Source of the DNA: JAAYEA01 sp012689325
Lineage (GTDB): Bacteria; Chloroflexota; Anaerolineae; JAAYEA01
NCBI GenBank assembly: GCA_036841525.1
Contig: DAITVZ010000024.1
Location: 1-60,558, forward strand
DNA: 60,558 bases
Reading direction: 5' to 3'
The notes beneath the pieces were generated by a model. That model did not search any database, was not told the DNA's origin, and worked only from the letters and a program-made list of their open reading frames with translations. Shown piece after piece: positions 57,541-60,558 of this stretch. Position numbers and translations under genes: made by a program. The first letter of the stretch is position 1; the number at the start of each line of letters is the position of its first letter.

Positions 57541-60408
57541 ATGAGCTATCGAACCAGAGCATGGGTCGTCTTGCTTGGCCTGCTGGCCATGCTTCTTGTC
57601 CCGTCGGCCGTACATGCGGTACCGCCTACCCCCGCCACTTTTTTTGGCACGGTCAAATTGGATGGGCAGAACGTCCCCGATGGCACGCTGATCTCTGCAT
57701 GGGTGGGCGGCACCAAGTATCATGAAACCTCGAGCCTGACCTACCAGGGGCAATCCTACTATAACCTGAGCGTGCCGGGCGACGACCCCGATACGCCCGA
57801 GGTCGAGGGAGCCACGGCGGGCGCCGAGATCACCTTCAAGGTCGGCGCTTATTGGGCGAATCAGACGGCCACCTGGCAAGAGGGCTACACCCCTCCCGAT
57901 CCGGTGGCCGGCTTCCCGCTGACCGCGAGCGTTGGCACGCCGACGCCCACCGTCACCGGCACGCCGCCCACGGCCACGCCGACCGTGACCAGCACTCCCA
58001 CGCCCTCGACGACGCCCTCTCGCACGGCGACCTCGACCGGGACCGCGACCGCCACGCGCACGGTGACCCCGACGGGCACGACGCCCACGGTGACGCCTAC
58101 GCCGCGCATCATTGTGCTCCGGGACAGCAATATCGAGGATACCTGCCTGGATGGCGAGCTGCCAGCCCAGAACTTTTATGCTGACGGGCGCATGAAGATC
58201 AAGTACACGAACAAGCGCCCCCTGATCCGCTTCAAGCTGGACGCGATTCCGACGGGGTCCAAGATCTCCTCCGCCATGCTGGAGGTGTTCACCACGGGGG
58301 ATCGTTTCCCCGCCGATCCGGTGCGCTATCTGGACGTGCAGGTTTACGGGATCAAGCGGAGCTGGGTGCTCAACGAGGCCACCTGGAACGTCCGCTCGGT
58401 GGGCTCGCCCTGGCAGCAGCCCGGCGCCAACGACATCCTGTTCGATCGCGACGCTACCATGACCACCTCGCGCATCGTGGACAAGGTCAACGCGAGCTAC
58501 CAGTTCGATATCACGGCCCTGGTGCAGCGTTGGGTCAATAACCCCGCGGAAAACTATGGACTGCTGATGATCGGCGAGGCCCAGTCGGTCGAGTACCGCT
58601 TCTATTCCTCCGACGAGTTCAACGCCAACTATCGTCCCCGGCTGACGCTGGGCTACATCCCGCCGGCGCCCACCATGACGCCCACCACCACGCGGACGCC
58701 CTCGCCGACGAGCAGCGCCACGCCCACGGCGACGAATACGGCCACGCCCACCAATACCCTGACGCCTACCGCCACGCCCACCACCGGCATCATCCAGGTG
58801 ACCGCCTGGGAGGATCTGGATGGGGATCGCGAGGTGGATGCTGGCGAGCCCAAGGTGGCGGGGCTACTCTCCAAGGTCAGCAAGTTCCCCAGCGGCAACC
58901 CTGCCATCGCCAGTTGCCAGACCGGCGCGCAGGGCGAATGCCAGGTCGTCAACCTGATGCCGGGCAGCTATTACGTCTTCTTGACGCCTCCCTCTGGCTT
59001 TGCCATCGACTTTCCGCCTGGCGGCGTGATCGCGTTGGGGGTGCAGGCCGGCAAGATCGAGGCGCTCAACGTGCGCATGCGCTCGCTCTTTACGCCGACC
59101 GCCACGGGCACCGCCACGGCGACCTCGACGGCCACGTTCACGGCCACCGCCACGGCCACCGCGACGTCTACGGCGACCCAATCGCCCACGGCGACCAGCA
59201 CGGCCACCGACACGCTGACGGCCACGCCGTCGAACACGCCCACGGCCACCGGCACGGCGACTTGGACGCCCACATTCACGGCGACCCCGACGCATACGGC
59301 GACCCGCACGCCCACCACGCCCGGCGCGCCCACGCCGACCTTTACGGCGACGAGCACGGCCACCGCCACGCCGCTCATCAACCCGTTTTTCACTCCGGCC
59401 TATTGCGGGCTGAGCTATGCCGGCAACACCTGCACTGGCCGCTCGTACGCGACCAATTACAGTTGCCTGGTGGAGCCCGAGAGCGGGCCCGAAGTCGTTT
59501 ATGAGCTCGTCACCGACGTGACCCTGAATATCACGGCTACCCTGCAATACAACCCTGGCGAGATCGATCTCGACGTGCTGATCCTCGACCAGCTCAACCC
59601 GCAGCGGTGCGTGGCGGGAGGCGATTTCGTGGCGGCCTATCGTAACGCGCCGCCCGGCCGGTACTATATCGTGGTGGAGAGCTTTTCCGGGTGCGGGCCG
59701 TTCCTCCTGACCATCAGTTGCCCCGGCGGGCCAACGCCCCAGCCGCCCACCATGACGCCCACCGCGACGCGGACGCCCACGTTGCTGCGCGGGTATCTGC
59801 CCATTATCCTGCGCATGATCCCCACGCCCACGGCGACGCCGACCCGGACGTCCACGTTCACGCCGACGCCGACACCCACGCGCACGCCGACGCCCACCCG
59901 GACGCTTACGGTGGTCCCGTACGACGTGGCGGTCAACTGCGGCGGGCCGCAGTTCCTGGACTCGGCCGGCATCACCTGGCAGCCCGACCTGCCGTACGGG
60001 GGCGGCAACGCCTCGGGCTACGTCCGCCACTATCCTGGCGAGGGCATCTATACCACCACCGACCCCATCCGCTACACCGTGGATGACCAGCTATATCAGA
60101 CCCATCGCTACGCCGTGTCCTACAAATTCGACGTGTCGCAGCCGGGCACCTATCGGGTGGAGCTGCGCTTCGCCGAGATCACCGCCTTTTACTGGCAGAC
60201 GGGCCGCCGCGTCTTTGATGTGCTCGCCGAGGGCCAGGTGGTGGTCGATAACCTCGATGTTTATGCCGAGGTGGGCCCCAATTCGGCGCTGAACCGCATC
60301 CTGGAGGTGCAGGTCACGGATGGCCGTCTGGATATCGACCTGGTGGATAGCCCTGAACAAGATCACTGGGGGATGCTCTCCGCGGTGCGGGTGACGAGGC
60401 TGCCCTAG
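57541..60408 (+). CDS. Secreted GDDPDTPE-domain / DNRLRE / SdrD-B-like / PPC-like / malectin protein
   Basis: A 955-residue protein (GAGGAG shortly upstream). Signal peptide about 1-27 (cut near VHA-VPP). N-terminal domain about 29-133 (TFFGTVKLDGQNVPDGTLIS, GDDPDTPEVEG), TPT linker, DNRLRE domain (about 190-373), linker, SdrD-B-like domain (AWEDLDGDREVDAGEPKVAG), a 90-residue linker, a PPC-like beta domain (about 615-732, several cysteines, RYYIVVESFSGCGPFLLTIS), the motif RGYLPIILRM, another linker, and a C-terminal malectin domain (about 794-955; YDVAVNCGGPQFLDSAGITW). Malectin domains bind carbohydrate, so the C-terminus likely contacts a glycan, perhaps the polymer made by the upstream locus. 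Confidence 0.84.
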   Translation: MSYRTRAWVVLLGLLAMLLVPSAVHAVPPTPATFFGTVKLDGQNVPDGTLISAWVGGTKYHETSSLTYQGQSYYNLSVPGDDPDTPEVEGATAGAEITFKVGAYWANQTATWQEGYTPPDPVAGFPLTASVGTPTPTVTGTPPTATPTVTSTPTPSTTPSRTATSTGTATATRTVTPTGTTPTVTPTPRIIVLRDSNIEDTCLDGELPAQNFYADGRMKIKYTNKRPLIRFKLDAIPTGSKISSAMLEVFTTGDRFPADPVRYLDVQVYGIKRSWVLNEATWNVRSVGSPWQQPGANDILFDRDATMTTSRIVDKVNASYQFDITALVQRWVNNPAENYGLLMIGEAQSVEYRFYSSDEFNANYRPRLTLGYIPPAPTMTPTTTRTPSPTSSATPTATNTATPTNTLTPTATPTTGIIQVTAWEDLDGDREVDAGEPKVAGLLSKVSKFPSGNPAIASCQTGAQGECQVVNLMPGSYYVFLTPPSGFAIDFPPGGVIALGVQAGKIEALNVRMRSLFTPTATGTATATSTATFTATATATATSTATQSPTATSTATDTLTATPSNTPTATGTATWTPTFTATPTHTATRTPTTPGAPTPTFTATSTATATPLINPFFTPAYCGLSYAGNTCTGRSYATNYSCLVEPESGPEVVYELVTDVTLNITATLQYNPGEIDLDVLILDQLNPQRCVAGGDFVAAYRNAPPGRYYIVVESFSGCGPFLLTISCPGGPTPQPPTMTPTATRTPTLLRGYLPIILRMIPTPTATPTRTSTFTPTPTPTRTPTPTRTLTVVPYDVAVNCGGPQFLDSAGITWQPDLPYGGGNASGYVRHYPGEGIYTTTDPIRYTVDDQLYQTHRYAVSYKFDVSQPGTYRVELRFAEITAFYWQTGRRVFDVLAEGQVVVDNLDVYAEVGPNSALNRILEVQVTDGRLDIDLVDSPEQDHWGMLSAVRVTRLP
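57934..58105. repeat. Thr/Pro/Ala/Ser linker repeat
   Basis: Low-complexity repeat encoding TPTPTVTGTPPTATPTVTST-type sequence between the N-terminal and DNRLRE domains. A second, shorter one is at 58666-58785. Confidence 0.85.
59090..59370. repeat. Long Thr/Ala linker repeat
   Basis: About 280 bases, the longest linker of the window, dominated by ACG/GCC/GCG codons (TATGTATATSTATFTATATA and following). It separates the SdrD-B-like and PPC-like domains. Another linker lies at 59818-59910 before the malectin domain. Confidence 0.85.
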
Positions 60409-60436
60409 AAAGCTTTTGAGGCTCCCGTGCATCACA

Positions 60437-60469
60437 GGCCCCCTCGCCGCATCGGCGGGGGGGCCTTTT
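60437..60469 (+). terminator. Rho-independent terminator after the secreted-protein cassette
   Basis: GGCCCCCTCGCCG (60437-60449) and CGGCGGGGGGGCC (60453-60465) pair over 13 bases with one T-G pair and a 3-base loop, followed by TTTTGGTT. It starts 28 bases after the stop of the malectin protein gene. It is the strongest terminator in the window. Confidence 0.9.
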
Positions 60470-60495
60470 GGTTGGTATCGTGAACAAACTGACAT

Positions 60496-60513
60496 CCCCG
60501 CAAGGGGCTTTTT
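60496..60513 (+). terminator. Possible second small terminator
   Basis: CCCC (60496-60499), loop GCAA, GGGG (60504-60507), then C and five T. The stem has only 4 base pairs, all G-C, but the tetraloop and the T-run suit a back-up terminator. Confidence 0.4.
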
Positions 60514-60528
60514 AATATATTTTTAATC

Positions 60529-60547
60529 GGCCACTCGTATACTGGCC
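60529..60547 (+). promoter_or_regulatory. Possible promoter with dyad at the window end
   Basis: AT-rich sequence (60509-60526) precedes a -10-like TATACT (60538-60543), framed by GGCCA (60529-60533) and TGGCC (60543-60547), an inverted repeat that could be an operator. No clear -35 is visible and the downstream gene lies outside the window. Confidence 0.3.
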
Positions 60548-60558
60548 GAAGCTAGGTC

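Noticed and set aside
1..60558. Insertion sequences, integrases or attachment sites
   Set aside because: No transposase, recombinase or flanking direct repeats were seen on either strand.

Overview
The window is GC-rich bacterial DNA in which every gene I can support (45, one of them partial) lies on the + strand. Many neighbours overlap by 4 to 14 bases (ATGA, GTGA or TGATG junctions), which is typical of long co-transcribed surface-polysaccharide operons. The organism is probably a member of the Chloroflexota, perhaps Anaerolineae or Caldilineales. The reasons are large secreted proteins built from DNRLRE modules separated by long Thr-Pro-Ala-Thr linkers, short YLPL/YLPI motifs next to those linkers, GTG and TTG starts, and abundant GT-C membrane glycosyltransferases. 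No taxonomic marker gene is present, so this is an inference.

Region 1 (1-14443) starts inside a DegT-family aminotransferase. It continues with a GNAT acetyltransferase, a YfhO-like membrane protein, two polyprenyl-phosphate-sugar-synthase-like GT2 enzymes, a NodB-type deacetylase, a DUF2304 protein, three GT39-like GT-C membrane enzymes, a degenerate NUDIX protein, a B12-binding radical SAM protein, an HpnA-like SDR epimerase and a hexapeptide acyltransferase. Region 2 (14444-19415) follows a predicted promoter and carries two GT2 enzymes, an SPASM-like radical SAM protein and another GT-C-like membrane protein. Region 3 (19416-24559) follows a second predicted promoter and encodes a metallophosphoesterase interrupted by a concanavalin-like domain, then a very large secreted DNRLRE-esterase protein. 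Region 4 (24560-48102) is the core glycan-assembly block: a radical SAM protein, three methyltransferases, a Wzx flippase, a Wzz-like protein, an O-antigen ligase/Wzy protein, seven GT4 glycosyltransferases, three GT-C/DUF2079 membrane proteins, a nucleotidyltransferase-kinase fusion and a split Alg14/Alg13 pair. It ends in a strong terminator hairpin that overlaps the last stop codon.

Region 5 (48103-48625) is non-coding or nearly so. It holds a possible small ORF, a good sigma-70-type promoter and a leader with two successive hairpins. Region 6 (48626-60408) is a cassette of five secreted multidomain proteins: two paralogous TIM-barrel-like proteins, and three proteins that share a distinctive N-terminal GDDPDTPE-type domain followed by DNRLRE, SdrD-B-like, PPC-like and malectin modules. 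A strong terminator closes it.

Taken together the window looks like a cell-surface programme. Sugars are loaded on polyprenyl phosphate, assembled into a repeat unit by GT4/GT2 enzymes, modified by methyl, acetyl and deacetylase activities, flipped and polymerised by Wzx/Wzy/Wzz-like proteins, or transferred outside the membrane by GT-C enzymes. The adjacent secreted DNRLRE and malectin proteins may bind or shape the resulting matrix. No initiating phosphoglycosyltransferase, tyrosine kinase, transposase, CRISPR array, tRNA or rRNA was seen.
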